Positions 36,522 to 45,438 of a stretch of DNA of 64,000 bases are shown here, one piece after another. The first letter of the stretch is position 1. The number at the start of each line of letters is the position of its first letter. The position numbers and the translations under genes are program-made. This DNA comes from Agarilytica sp033852165 (GTDB lineage: Bacteria > Pseudomonadota > Gammaproteobacteria > Pseudomonadales > Cellvibrionaceae), in contig JAWSUZ010000011.1 of NCBI GenBank assembly GCA_033852165.1, positions 1 to 64,000 of the forward strand. Direction: 5' to 3'. The notes under the pieces were generated by a model. That model was not told the origin of the DNA, searched no databases, and saw only the letters and a list, made by a program, of their open reading frames with translations.

Positions 36522-37374
36522 TTTGGACTCCGTTTAGTCTATTAGGGTTAGCGACCTCTGGGTGCTGGTACACTCGGGGGTTGCGATTTTTTATACAATC
36601 AGTTCACTATTTGGGGGTTCACCTCCTCAGTTGTAAAATGTTTTTTTGATTCGTCATTGACGATGTGACGGAGTGGTTTTCACTACTGCTTAGCTATAAA
36701 GATACTTACGACGTTACCTTTAGAGCACCCCCTCAAGCCAAAATTTCTGCGCTTAACGGTTCAACAGCGGACCAATTCAAACCTAATCCCCGATTTAAAT
36801 CAACCTGCTATTGTGTTTTTTGCGTGGTTACATTGCTAATCAATTGATTTTGTCACCTCGCTCTTTTTGCGTTACGCGTTATGTGGTTTTTACGTCTTTT
36901 CTCTCCAATGACAAACAATAATTTTAAACGACAATTGTTTCTATGGGATTTATTTGATGCGCTGAATCGTCAGTTAATGTGAAAAATATTAGAGTGCATA
37001 ATTTAATTATATTTATTGGTGCTTGTTAGTTTTATTTTTTTAGGGCTTGTAGGGAGATTTTAAACGTAGGTTAATGCGTGGCCTCCATGTTTATTTTTAT
37101 CCCTCCGGAAGCGCCATTATTTCGAAAAACGGAAAAATCGGCTGAGTAACATGTACTGTATTTTGATCGCTACAAAACGGTCTTGATTCTTTTTCCTCGC
37201 AAGGGAAAACAAAAAATTCCGAATATCGCTGAAATTTAAAACAGGAACACCCCCCACTCGCGTGGGGAATACGCCAACATATTGTGACGAAAAATCACCC
37301 TACACACAGTATCGTGTGATTATGGAGATTTTAGGGTTTCAACTTAAAATAAAGAACGCGTGTACTGTCCATCA
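36522..37374. other. AT-rich gene-free region with a lone CRISPR-type repeat
   Basis: About 850 bp without a credible gene; AT-rich from about 36840 to 37240. It holds one type I-E-like repeat at 37244–37272. A short GC hairpin-like stretch occurs near 37093–37145. Confidence 0.6.
37244..37272 (-). CRISPR. Solitary type I-E-like CRISPR repeat
   Basis: The 3' 22 bases, CCCCCACTCGCGTGGGGAATAC, are split as a CCCCAC/GTGGGG hairpin and match the usual I-E repeat form; the first bases differ from the CGGTTC expected. No second repeat follows at a 61-bp step. Orientation taken from the GTGTTCCCC..-type transcribed strand. Confidence 0.55.
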
Positions 37375-37938
37375 TCAAAGGTAGCTTTCGTATTCACGTA
37401 ACTTAGAAACCGTTTGAGGTAGTTCTTGACTCAGTAAGCTGGCTAGGAATTCCTCGACGCTGTATGGGGTTTTGAGTGCTTGCCGTTGTTTATTGAAAAT
37501 ATCACAGCAGGTTACAGGAGCCATATCGATTTGATAGAAGAGGAAATCGTCGGGATGAATGGCCTCGATATCATAAGGCTCCAAAGCTTCCTCTGGAAAG
37601 TTCTTCAGGTTTTTAGTAATAATTGCATCCGCATTACAGCGTATCGCGGCAGCGAGAACATGCCGATCATTGGGGTCTGGTAACTCCAGTCCGTCAATAA
37701 TATGGTCGAATCCTGTGACGATAGAATCACGAACGCAGGAATTCATCATGTCACGCGCTTGCTCCATTTTCTTGCGCTCAGATTCATTTTCTTGCGTCAG
37801 AGCAGCGATCCAGCCTTCATGAATCATATCCGTCCAATTCGCTTTAAACATGTCAAATAAAGCCATTCGCATCAAAGTATCGCGCAGAGGCGCAGGATAC
37901 AAAACACACGAATCTAGAACCACAGAATACTTTGCCAT
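37375..37938 (-). CDS. PIN-domain toxin (VapC-like ribonuclease)
   Basis: 187 residues with a PIN fold: D9 in VVLDSCVLYP, E41 in IHEGW, D91 in LPDPNDRHVLAAA and D104 in NADAIITKN form the expected acidic, metal-binding site of a ribonuclease. A C-terminal helical tail (about 145–187) extends past the domain. The ATG abuts the stop codon of the upstream HTH gene (TAGATG), typical of an antitoxin–toxin operon. Confidence 0.85.
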   Translation of the reverse strand: MAKYSVVLDSCVLYPAPLRDTLMRMALFDMFKANWTDMIHEGWIAALTQENESERKKMEQARDMMNSCVRDSIVTGFDHIIDGLELPDPNDRHVLAAAIRCNADAIITKNLKNFPEEALEPYDIEAIHPDDFLFYQIDMAPVTCCDIFNKQRQALKTPYSVEEFLASLLSQELPQTVSKLREYESYL

Positions 37939-38397
37939 CTAATATCCCATCCCTTCTTCTTGTGAGAGTATTGTGAGCTCATCTAAAACCGACATTCTGT
38001 TGCGATCGATATCATGTTTGTAGGTGATGACATCGCGTAATAAAACCCGACGATGTGAACCTATTTTCCGAAAAGGAATGACATTCTTTTTCAGTAGCTT
38101 CACGAAAAAAGGTCGACTCACGTTTAATATGTTCGCGGCTTCTTGCGTACTGAGGTCTTGGTGATGCGGAACCAAGCTCACCGCATTGCCTTTTGAGATC
38201 TCGGACAACACATTTAACAACAATTGCAATGTATGCCCAGGCAGGATTAATTCGTCTTTCTCCCCCTCGCCGTCTGAACTCGAAACCGATAATATTATAC
38301 GGTCGACATTCATGTATTTCGACAACTTTCGGCTCGATTCTTTTGCTTGCTCCACTTCAAAAGTGGTGGGCAGATGGACCCTGTCCTCTTTACCCAT
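37939..38397 (-). CDS. Excisionase-type HTH antitoxin
   Basis: 152 residues. The C-terminal half has an excisionase/MerR-like helix-turn-helix (LSTQEAANILNVSRPFFVKL, then FRKIGSHRRVLLRDV; about 82–128). It precedes the PIN gene without a gap and is the likely antitoxin and autoregulator. The N-terminal half (residues 1–75) is helical and could bind the toxin. Confidence 0.82.
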   Translation of the reverse strand: MGKEDRVHLPTTFEVEQAKESSRKLSKYMNVDRIILSVSSSDGEGEKDELILPGHTLQLLLNVLSEISKGNAVSLVPHHQDLSTQEAANILNVSRPFFVKLLKKNVIPFRKIGSHRRVLLRDVITYKHDIDRNRMSVLDELTILSQEEGMGY

Positions 38398-38517
38398 ACT
38401 ATTTGACCTCCGGCCATTTTGACGCGCTTTGCGTCTTTTTATAAAAAGGGATCTCGCGTCTTATCTGTGGTCACGAGGGGACCGCATAAACAAAATATTA
38501 GCATTGGTGTGTAAATA

Positions 38518-38713
38518 TGTCTGTTCCACTTATTGTGGGGGGACACCATGGGTTCTTGTACTGTACGGCTTATCCCTGCGTATACGGGAAACACATGTGA
38601 TCGCTTTTTGTACTGCACTATTCAAATGGTTTATTACAGCGTATGCGGGAATACATACCAAGAACGCCCGCTGTTGAATGCGCCCGGCTTATCCCCGCTT
38701 ACACGGGGAACAC
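38518..38713 (-). CRISPR. Degenerate type I-E CRISPR array remnant
   Basis: A well-formed 29-bp repeat at 38685–38713 (CGGCTTATCCCCGCTTACAC then GGGGAACAC), another at 38566–38594 with four changes, and a decayed copy between them at 38627–38655. A possible fourth, badly decayed copy is at 38518–38546. Spacings of 61 and 58 bp fit 29-bp repeats with 32- and 29-bp spacers. No cas genes lie in the window. Transcription would be on the minus strand. Confidence 0.7.
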
Positions 38714-38907
38714 TCCAAATATTAACGGTATTATCGATTGGCTGCAAAACAATACCAACCAAGACAAACAATGATACGCACGAAATATTAAACCTATAAA
38801 CGCCACAACTAATAAACTCAACTCCCCTAACCATAACTTTTACGTTCTTAACAGAAACCGAAAACCATCGCTAACCCACACTTTTCAAAACTTTACAACT
38901 CCAATGC

Positions 38908-38936
38908 TTGACAAATGTTCTTGAATTCCACAATAT
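38908..38936 (+). promoter_or_regulatory. Sigma-70-type promoter candidate
   Basis: TTGACA (38908–38913), 17-bp spacer, CAATAT (38931–38936). It lies about 290 bp upstream of the next plus-strand gene. Confidence 0.4.
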
Positions 38937-39223
38937 CCCCCCACTCACAGATATGGACGAGCAAATTAGTAGGCACGGGCGCTAGAACACTTAGTAACTG
39001 GGTAAATAGCGAAGCCACTTTTTTGTTTTTGAATGAATGGATGTCATTATGTTAATTACGATCAATCACTATGCTGGCAGCAATCTCTTTTCTGCCCTCC
39101 CCTTATTTACTTTTTCTTCTGTCTCTAGCTCTGTGTGTTTAATAACGTGTGATCTATTTTTAGGTGGACGCTTTATTTTCAATTATCCCAACGGATACCA
39201 TCTCAATCACAAGGAGCTTCGCC

Positions 39224-39538
39224 ATGCGAAATAGCGCTGCACTTAAAATTGCACAAACGGCTTTACAAGAAATTCGATTGCTGCTGCACAGAGGAAAGAG
39301 TGAGCAGGCATTGGAGGTAGCTGAAGCGCTGCGTAACTTGCCCATTATCGAATCGAATCATGTGCAGGCTAAGACTACTCGACAAAGTATTAACCATTAT
39401 TTACATCACCACCCTGACCGTAAGAGCCTATCGCATTGGCAAGATATTATTACTTACGATGATGATTACGGTATCCACGATTCTCACGAACCGAGCCTCA
39501 GTGGAGGCGCACAAGTTCTGCCCTTTGCGGTTAAATAA
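39224..39538 (+). CDS. Small hypothetical protein
   Basis: 104 residues. The start is the ATG at 39224, with AAGGAG seven bases upstream; the longer open frame before it has no support. The first 70 residues are helical (AALKIAQTALQEIRLLLHRG, SEQALEVAEALRNLP), followed by a polar tail. Soluble, unrecognised. Confidence 0.7.
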   Translation: MRNSAALKIAQTALQEIRLLLHRGKSEQALEVAEALRNLPIIESNHVQAKTTRQSINHYLHHHPDRKSLSHWQDIITYDDDYGIHDSHEPSLSGGAQVLPFAVK

Positions 39539-39675
39539 GCTTTCGGGCTCTTATTTTTTCTAACGCTTAATTTTTTAAACTCTTGGTTTTGAAGCTTTTT
39601 CTTTTGAAACTCTTGGTGAAGGTGCTTTCTGCTCTTTTGCCGATTATTTTTAATGGACTATTGGATTTTACAGGA

Positions 39676-40089
39676 ATGAACAATACAAAATACGCTCTCA
39701 ATACAACTCCTTCGCTTAGCTATCAGCAGGTCATTGACCAATGTAATCCAGACTCTACGCTGCCCGACGTTAAGGGTATTTCACAAAAGGTGGTCGAGGC
39801 GATCGTTGCTCGCCAGGGGCTTTTCTCGATGGAGGTTAATGACGTTGCGGAAGATCTTGGCTTGTCGGTGGAGGAGCTTCGGTATCAGCTGAAGCAGGAT
39901 GGCGAGGAGTTTCGTCAATTGCGCACGCAGGTTCGCCACAATTTGGCGGTTTTGCATTTGATCGAGGGCACGTCTATCGATGACATTGCTTGTCGGCTGG
40001 GATTTTCGGCCCGCAATACTTTTACTGATGCTTTCAAACGATGGACGGGGATTCCGCCCAACCAATTTCGCAAATATTACGCTAGCTAG
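39676..40089 (+). CDS. AraC-type HTH-domain protein
   Basis: 138 residues from the ATG at 39676 (an upstream TTG at 39583 would add a doubtful hydrophobic stretch). The C-terminal half reads as an AraC-like helix-turn-helix pair: DVAEDLGLSVEELRYQLKQD and IDDIACRLGFSARNTFTDAF, then KRWTGIPPNQFRKYY. There is no AraC ligand-binding domain; the N-terminal 45 residues are unrecognised. Probably a small transcription factor. Confidence 0.72.
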   Translation: MNNTKYALNTTPSLSYQQVIDQCNPDSTLPDVKGISQKVVEAIVARQGLFSMEVNDVAEDLGLSVEELRYQLKQDGEEFRQLRTQVRHNLAVLHLIEGTSIDDIACRLGFSARNTFTDAFKRWTGIPPNQFRKYYAS

Positions 40090-40094
40090 TGCCC

Positions 40095-40127
40095 TTCCAT
40101 AAACCGAGCAAACACCGGTTTATGGAT
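40095..40127. repeat. Palindromic element of the TTTATGGATG family
   Basis: CCATAAACC and GGTTTATGG arms around a short loop, preceded by CTAGTGCCC. The same words occur at 23213–23246 and 23378–23396. It follows the AraC-type gene. Confidence 0.7.
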
Positions 40128-40226
40128 GAGCAATAGCAGGTGCCCTGCCCGAAACACGCCTTTGGTTGCGTTTGTTTATGAGTGGGGACTCGCTAGTTTT
40201 ACCCGTTCTTCATGATTAGGCCTTTT

Positions 40227-40254
40227 GGCGAGCAGTCTTGCTCGCCTTTTTTTT
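40227..40254 (+). terminator. Rho-independent terminator
   Basis: GGCGAGCA/TGCTCGCC stem with a GTCT loop followed by eight T bases, about 140 bp after the AraC-type gene. Confidence 0.85.
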
Positions 40255-40471
40255 AATCTTTTTTTATAAAAAAACAGTCTAAAAACAGGCCTCAAGAATT
40301 CCTTTTGTCGACCGAGTGACCCGGTTATGGGCGCTTGAAGCCGCATATATGATTTGTTTCCTCTAAAGCTTATGCTTATAAATAATAAGTGTTTTACTTT
40401 TTTGCCCGCCAACACTACCTTTTAAGAGTACGTTTTTTAATCACTCTCGTGTATGGGTTGTTGTATTCGCA

Positions 40472-41275
40472 ATGGAAATCAATGGTAATTTAACGACGTC
40501 TGTTTTCCTGTCTTCGTTGGCAACGACCAGTTCTATCAATCGTATTAATAATGCTGTTTATGACCCCAGTGAGCCTGTAAGCGGCCGCTCGCAGACCCCT
40601 GAACGCCGAATCACTCCTCTTACGAAAATTTCCCAAGGTTTACGGGATGTAAACGATGGGATCAATTTGTTGCAGCAGGCGAAAAAAGGTTATGCGTCGA
40701 TTAGCGATTCCCTTACGGATTTGCAGGCTTTGGCCAGTGCGGCAACGGATGAGGAGCTGACGAATGAGGAGCGTTTTACTCTGGATAAGAGGGCTCAGAA
40801 GATTAAGGATGATTTGGTTGAGAGTGTTGATACGACGGAGTTTAAGGGGACGTCTTTGTTGGATCAGGCTACTAATACGATAACGTTGGATATCAGTTTC
40901 GACGCAAGCGGTACGTTTGAGGTGGGCGCTTTTGATATTGAGTCGCTTTTTGAGGCGGTCAATTTTGATGATTTCGATTTATCGACGGCAAAAAACGCTG
41001 AGGCTTCTCTCGATATTTTGGCGTCACTGGCGACGGAGGTCGATAAGGCGGATGCCCAGATCAGTGAAAGCGCGACTCGGTTGGCAACTTATGTGGGTAA
41101 TTTGGATTTTACGGATTCTGAATCGATAGGGAATTATTCACCGATCGAGATTACGATTATTGCGGATGATGTGAATTCGTTTTTACAGGGGCAGTTAGCG
41201 CGAGACGATTCTACGGTGTTGCAGGTCCACACGAACCCAGACAGCCATAAGGTTTTGGGTTTGCTGAAGAGTTAG
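40472..41275 (+). CDS. Orphan flagellin-like protein without D0 termini
   Basis: 267 residues. Residues about 52–135 resemble a flagellin D1 domain: ISQGLRDVNDGINLLQQAKK, then LTDLQALASAATDEELTNEE and TEFKGTSLLD. A second helical part (about 175–215, ASLDILASLATEVDKADAQI) resembles the C-terminal D1 helix. The conserved start (MxxxINTNVxSLxAQ) and the C-terminal D0 helix are missing; the tail HTNPDSHKVLGLLKS is unlike flagellin. It lies 36 kb from fliC with no flagellar neighbours and no sigma-28 or sigma-54 element seen. May be a divergent minor structural or regulatory protein, or a decaying paralogue. Confidence 0.72.
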   Translation: MEINGNLTTSVFLSSLATTSSINRINNAVYDPSEPVSGRSQTPERRITPLTKISQGLRDVNDGINLLQQAKKGYASISDSLTDLQALASAATDEELTNEERFTLDKRAQKIKDDLVESVDTTEFKGTSLLDQATNTITLDISFDASGTFEVGAFDIESLFEAVNFDDFDLSTAKNAEASLDILASLATEVDKADAQISESATRLATYVGNLDFTDSESIGNYSPIEITIIADDVNSFLQGQLARDDSTVLQVHTNPDSHKVLGLLKS

Positions 41276-41297
41276 CTTGGCTGGGCTATTGCCTGGC

Positions 41298-41669
41298 TTA
41301 GGTCAGTCGAGAGAGGCGACTGAGTTTATCATTACGGTCATTTTCTTTTACCACTTCTTCCACTAAGCCCGAAAGGTGTTCACTTCTTTGGTAGGGGATA
41401 TGTATGTCTAGGTGAAGGTCAAAGTAGTCATCACCAAAGTACATGCGCACCACGTGACCCAAATCGAGTAATAGGTAGGATTCTGTTTTTGCCCGTACGA
41501 CGACTTTTTCGGGTTCACAATACTCACGACAAACCCCGTGACGACCGTCTAGGTGCATTAGGACTTTGACGACGTTGGACGTAAGCTCTTTTAAGGCTTG
41601 GGTTGAAAACGCATCATTGTTCCGTGGGGCGAATGCACTCAGTTTGTCATTAATATCAATTACGGTCAT
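41298..41669 (-). CDS. Hypothetical protein
   Basis: 123 residues, soluble. An N-terminal helical part and a beta-rich centre with two close cysteines (GVCREYCEPEKVVVRAKTES), then acidic YFGDDYFDLHLDIHIP. Not recognised. Convergent with the flagellin-like gene (22-bp gap) and divergent from rsmE. Confidence 0.65.
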   Translation of the reverse strand: MTVIDINDKLSAFAPRNNDAFSTQALKELTSNVVKVLMHLDGRHGVCREYCEPEKVVVRAKTESYLLLDLGHVVRMYFGDDYFDLHLDIHIPYQRSEHLSGLVEEVVKENDRNDKLSRLSRLT

Positions 41670-41928
41670 GAAACCTGTTTCTATTGTGGTTTTTGGGTCG
41701 AGTTTTAATGGTGATTTTGTAGTCGAAACGTTGTGGTCGAGATCTTTTTTTTGAGATTATGTAATCTGTATCTCTGCGAAATTGTGTGAAAATTTAGCGT
41801 CTACGTCTCGTGCGCGCATTATAAATTCAATTTCGGCTTTGGTGAACAATACTCTGAGATATTGTCGTCATTTGCTACACTATGTCACAAACTTCGGCAC
41901 ACTCGACAAAAAAGAATGAAATTAACAC

Positions 41929-42651
41929 ATGAATCTATTACTTCTGGAAGGCTCTCAGTTCACATCCGAATCTTCTGCTAGAGCAAACGTTAGGCAAAGC
42001 GAACATATTCAGAACATTTTAAAGTTGTCGGTGGGCGATAAAATTTCGCTTGGTCGGGTTGATGGGCTGATGGGTTATGGCGTTATTAAAGACTTGGATG
42101 AGAAGGTGGGCATTGAGGACATTGTGCTCGATAAAACGCCACCCCCTCAGTTAAACCTCACGGTTATTCTCGGCATGCCCCGCCCTCAAATGCTGAAACG
42201 TATTTTACAAACGTTAGCGACGATGGGTGTTAAGAAAATTTGTTTTATTCAGTCGAGTCGCGTGGAAAAAAGTTTTTGGCAAAGCCCTTCTGCAACCGAC
42301 CAGGCGATACACGATCAGCTTATTTTAGGCTTGGAACAAGGTGTTGCCACTCAACTACCTGTCGTTGAAAAGCATCTTAGGTTTCGGCCTTTTATTGAAG
42401 ATGCGATGGAAACTCTTACCAAAGGCACCAAAAAGATTATTGCGCACCCCCACTCTTCTGAGGCGCCGGTCGCCCACAATGAGGATGAGCCTTTAAGTTT
42501 GGCGATTGGGCCGGAAGGTGGTTTTATTCGAAAGGAGGTTGAGCAGTTTGAAGCGCGCGGCTTTACTTCGATTCATTTAGGTCGGCGGATTCTTAAGGTG
42601 GAAACGGCTGTTCCGGTATTGCTCGCGAAGCTTTATTCGTTCACATGTTAA
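41929..42651 (+). CDS. rsmE: 16S rRNA (uracil1498-N3)-methyltransferase
   Basis: SPOUT-class methyltransferase, 240 residues. The N-terminal PUA-like part contains RQSEHIQNILKLSVGDKISL; the SAM-binding knot is at the C-terminus (LAIGPEGGFIRKEVEQFEA, then HLGRRILKVETAVP). Methylates U1498 of 16S rRNA. Monocistronic. Confidence 0.95.
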   Translation: MNLLLLEGSQFTSESSARANVRQSEHIQNILKLSVGDKISLGRVDGLMGYGVIKDLDEKVGIEDIVLDKTPPPQLNLTVILGMPRPQMLKRILQTLATMGVKKICFIQSSRVEKSFWQSPSATDQAIHDQLILGLEQGVATQLPVVEKHLRFRPFIEDAMETLTKGTKKIIAHPHSSEAPVAHNEDEPLSLAIGPEGGFIRKEVEQFEARGFTSIHLGRRILKVETAVPVLLAKLYSFTC

Positions 42652-42701
42652 TCAGGCGGCGAATTTTCTCTCTATGCCGCTCTATGCCAGGCTATACCGA
42701 C

Positions 42702-45146
42702 TTACGCGTCTTGCATGACTTTGGCTTGCTCGGCCAGTTCTTTTTCAAAATTTTCTGCTGTTAACGGGCGGCTGCACAGATAGCCTTGGAAGTAACGACA
42801 GCCGTATTCGCGGATGTAGCGCAGTTGTTCTTCTGTTTCTACGCCTTCGGCAACGACGTCTAGTTCTAGCATGTTGCCCATGGCACTAATGGTTTCGACG
42901 AGCACCCTGTCGTTGCTGTCTTCGCTTAAATCACGAACGAAGCTTTGGTCTATTTTCAATATTGAGACGGGCAGTTGTTTTAGGTAGCTAATGGATGAGT
43001 AGCCTGTTCCAAAGTCGTCCAGGGCAAAATGAATGCCTTCTGACTTTAAGGTAAGCATGGTTTCGATGGTTTCGTCTAGGTTATGGATGACGATGCCTTC
43101 GGTGATTTCCATTTCGACCATTTCGGGCGGCACGGATTGTTGTTTGAACACTTGTATGACATCGTCGACAAACTTTGCAGATCGGAACTGACGGGGGCTA
43201 ATGTTGATGCCTATTCGCATATGATTACCCCAGAGCCCTTTGTCTTGCCAAACTTTGACGTGGGCCAGGGTTTGTTCGATGACCCACTGGCCGACTTCAA
43301 CAATCAAGCCTGAGGCTTCGAGCACGGGTATAAATTCGACGGGTGAGATCATGCCGCGTTCTGGATGGTTCCAACGCAGGAGTGCTTCTGCCCCCACAAT
43401 TTCGCGTGTGACACTGTCTGCACGGGCCTGGAAGTGGAGGCTAAACCGGCCCTGTTCGAGGGCTCTATGCAGTTCGCCTTCCATGGCCAATACGTTGCGC
43501 GCGTTGTCGGCCATGTAACGGTTGAAGAATTGTATGGCGTTACGGCCCTGTTCTTTTACTTGATACATGGCGGTATCGGCGTATTGCAGCAGTTCGTGTA
43601 CGCCTGCCCCTTGCTCGGGGAACATGACGATGCCGATGCTGCAGGTGACGTGCAGTTCGAAGTCGTTGTGATAATACGGTTGGGATATGGAGGCTTTGAT
43701 GCGCTCGCCGGCTTTTTCGGTATTGGCTATGGCGGTGGCGAGGTCTGTACCGAGGTCGGTGAGGATGATGACGAACTCATCGCCACTCAATCGCACCACG
43801 ACGTCGCGGGCTGCGGTAACGTGGGTGAGGCGATCAGCCACTCGCTTAAGTACGACATCGCCAACGGGATGACCCAGCGAGTCGTTGATGTGTTTGAACT
43901 GGTCGAGATCAATAAAGAGCAAGGCTCCGATGATTTCGTGTTTTTTGGATTTTTCCAGTTCTTCTTCGAGGCGTTCTAATAAGTAGCTGCGATTGGGCAG
44001 GTCTGTCAGTGCGTCATGGTAGGCCATGTGCTCCATGAGCTGCTGGGTGTTTTTCAGTTCGGTAATGTCGGAGGAAACGACTAAGGCGACGACTTCATCA
44101 TAAAATTCCATGGGCATGACGTAGGTGTGCATTTGGTGTTCCATGCCGCGCCGGTCAATCCACTTTTCTTCCCATATTTGCGCGGGCTTACGCATTTTGA
44201 TGACTTCTGCATCCATTTCCATCACTTCTGCTATGGAGGTCGAAAAGAAGGATTCGAATTCGCTGATGTGGGAGCCGCGCATTTGATCTGGCGTGGTGGC
44301 TAGGAAGTCTGAAAGGGCTTTGTTGGCGAAGATGTAGTAGCCGTCTCGGTTACGCGCGCCGACCCATACGGGCAGGCTGTCGATAATTTGCCTAACGTGT
44401 TCTTCACTTTTACGCAGTACGACTTCGACGGCACGGCGTTTGGCCAGTGCTAGGTCGACGGCGTCGAGTAGTTGGTTGGCGCTGCGCACGAGTTGATTGA
44501 GTTCGTCATCCCAGGATTCATGCGGGGGAACGAGTCGTTGTTCGCCTGGACTGCCGGGATTGATCGCTTTCATTTGCGATGACAGTCGGATCAGGGGTTT
44601 GGTGAGCATGTAGTAGAAGGCGATGAAGAGGAACATCACTAAGAAGAAGCTGCGAATAAAGCCGATGCTAATCAGGACGATGGACTGTTGGTAAAAGGGT
44701 TGATATGCGGTGTCCATGTCGACAACAAAGTTGATGTAGCCGATAGCTGTTTCGTTGTTGGATACGAATAAGGGGGAGCTGAAAAGTTTGAGGTCTTCGG
44801 TGAGTTGCTGTGTCCACCATACGGTTTTTGAGTCGGGGCGGCTTTTTTCTTGGGTGGCGAGTTCGTTACCCAGTGCGTCTTCGATGGTGACGGCGACGAT
44901 AAAATCGTAGCGAATTAGTCCGCTGGTGACTTCGCTTGCGAGGGGGTTATCGTGGGTGTCGACAGCTCTTGCGGCTGGTGGTGTGGAAACCTCTGTTATA
45001 CGTGAGATCAAGCGATTAATTTCGGTGGAGTGCACCTGATAATCGATAGACATTTGCACGACGCTCATGAATAGTCCGACGATGAGTGCGATCACCACCC
45101 CCACTTTGGCTAGTCGAAACGAAATCCCCGAAGTAAAACCTTGCAC
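42702..45146 (-). CDS. PAS–GGDEF–EAL c-di-GMP protein with periplasmic sensor region
   Basis: 814 residues. TM segments at about 12–32 and 155–180 enclose a periplasmic part. HAMP-like sequence (about 182–235), a PAS domain (about 250–365), GGDEF (about 375–535) and EAL (about 555–800) follow. The GGDEF signature is SGDEF (RLSGDEFVIIL). The EAL part has EALLRW, INISPRQF, EITEG, DDFGTGYSS, LKIDQSF, AEGVET and YFQGYLCSRPL, so all usual catalytic residues are present. Likely a phosphodiesterase, possibly bifunctional. GTG start. Confidence 0.93.
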   Translation of the reverse strand: MQGFTSGISFRLAKVGVVIALIVGLFMSVVQMSIDYQVHSTEINRLISRITEVSTPPAARAVDTHDNPLASEVTSGLIRYDFIVAVTIEDALGNELATQEKSRPDSKTVWWTQQLTEDLKLFSSPLFVSNNETAIGYINFVVDMDTAYQPFYQQSIVLISIGFIRSFFLVMFLFIAFYYMLTKPLIRLSSQMKAINPGSPGEQRLVPPHESWDDELNQLVRSANQLLDAVDLALAKRRAVEVVLRKSEEHVRQIIDSLPVWVGARNRDGYYIFANKALSDFLATTPDQMRGSHISEFESFFSTSIAEVMEMDAEVIKMRKPAQIWEEKWIDRRGMEHQMHTYVMPMEFYDEVVALVVSSDITELKNTQQLMEHMAYHDALTDLPNRSYLLERLEEELEKSKKHEIIGALLFIDLDQFKHINDSLGHPVGDVVLKRVADRLTHVTAARDVVVRLSGDEFVIILTDLGTDLATAIANTEKAGERIKASISQPYYHNDFELHVTCSIGIVMFPEQGAGVHELLQYADTAMYQVKEQGRNAIQFFNRYMADNARNVLAMEGELHRALEQGRFSLHFQARADSVTREIVGAEALLRWNHPERGMISPVEFIPVLEASGLIVEVGQWVIEQTLAHVKVWQDKGLWGNHMRIGINISPRQFRSAKFVDDVIQVFKQQSVPPEMVEMEITEGIVIHNLDETIETMLTLKSEGIHFALDDFGTGYSSISYLKQLPVSILKIDQSFVRDLSEDSNDRVLVETISAMGNMLELDVVAEGVETEEQLRYIREYGCRYFQGYLCSRPLTAENFEKELAEQAKVMQDA

Positions 45147-45438
45147 GTATACCCTTCTCTATTTAAATTCTCTGAAAGTGACCACATCATCACGTGTTTT
45201 TTGGTCACCAAGATTTCTTAATAGTAACAATAGACGCGCCACTTTTTAATCTTAGCGCTAATTATTCTAGGTTTCTGCCCGCCAACTCACATTTAGGAAT
45301 ATCGGTGCACCAAACTATAATAATTTACGCCGGAGTCATGCGACTAAAGTATCACCTCGCCATAATATTCGTGAATTCGCTTTGCTTATGCTGGCCTTTT
45401 CAAGATTAAAAACCGCTTCTTTACCTGTAAAACTCTGT

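Larger units (their letters stand above)
38398..39223. other. Gene-free region with CRISPR remnant and a promoter-like site
   Basis: Contains degenerate CRISPR repeats (38518–38713) and, further on, TTGACA-N17-CAATAT at 38908–38936 on the plus strand. Open frames in it are short and unsupported. Confidence 0.6.

Noticed and set aside
36665..36847. 60-codon plus-strand open frame
   Set aside because: No ribosome site, no recognisable composition, lies in an AT-rich spacer.
43365..43979. 204-codon plus-strand open frame opposite the GGDEF/EAL gene
   Set aside because: Shadow of a strongly supported gene on the other strand; glycine/valine-rich antisense translation with no family resemblance.
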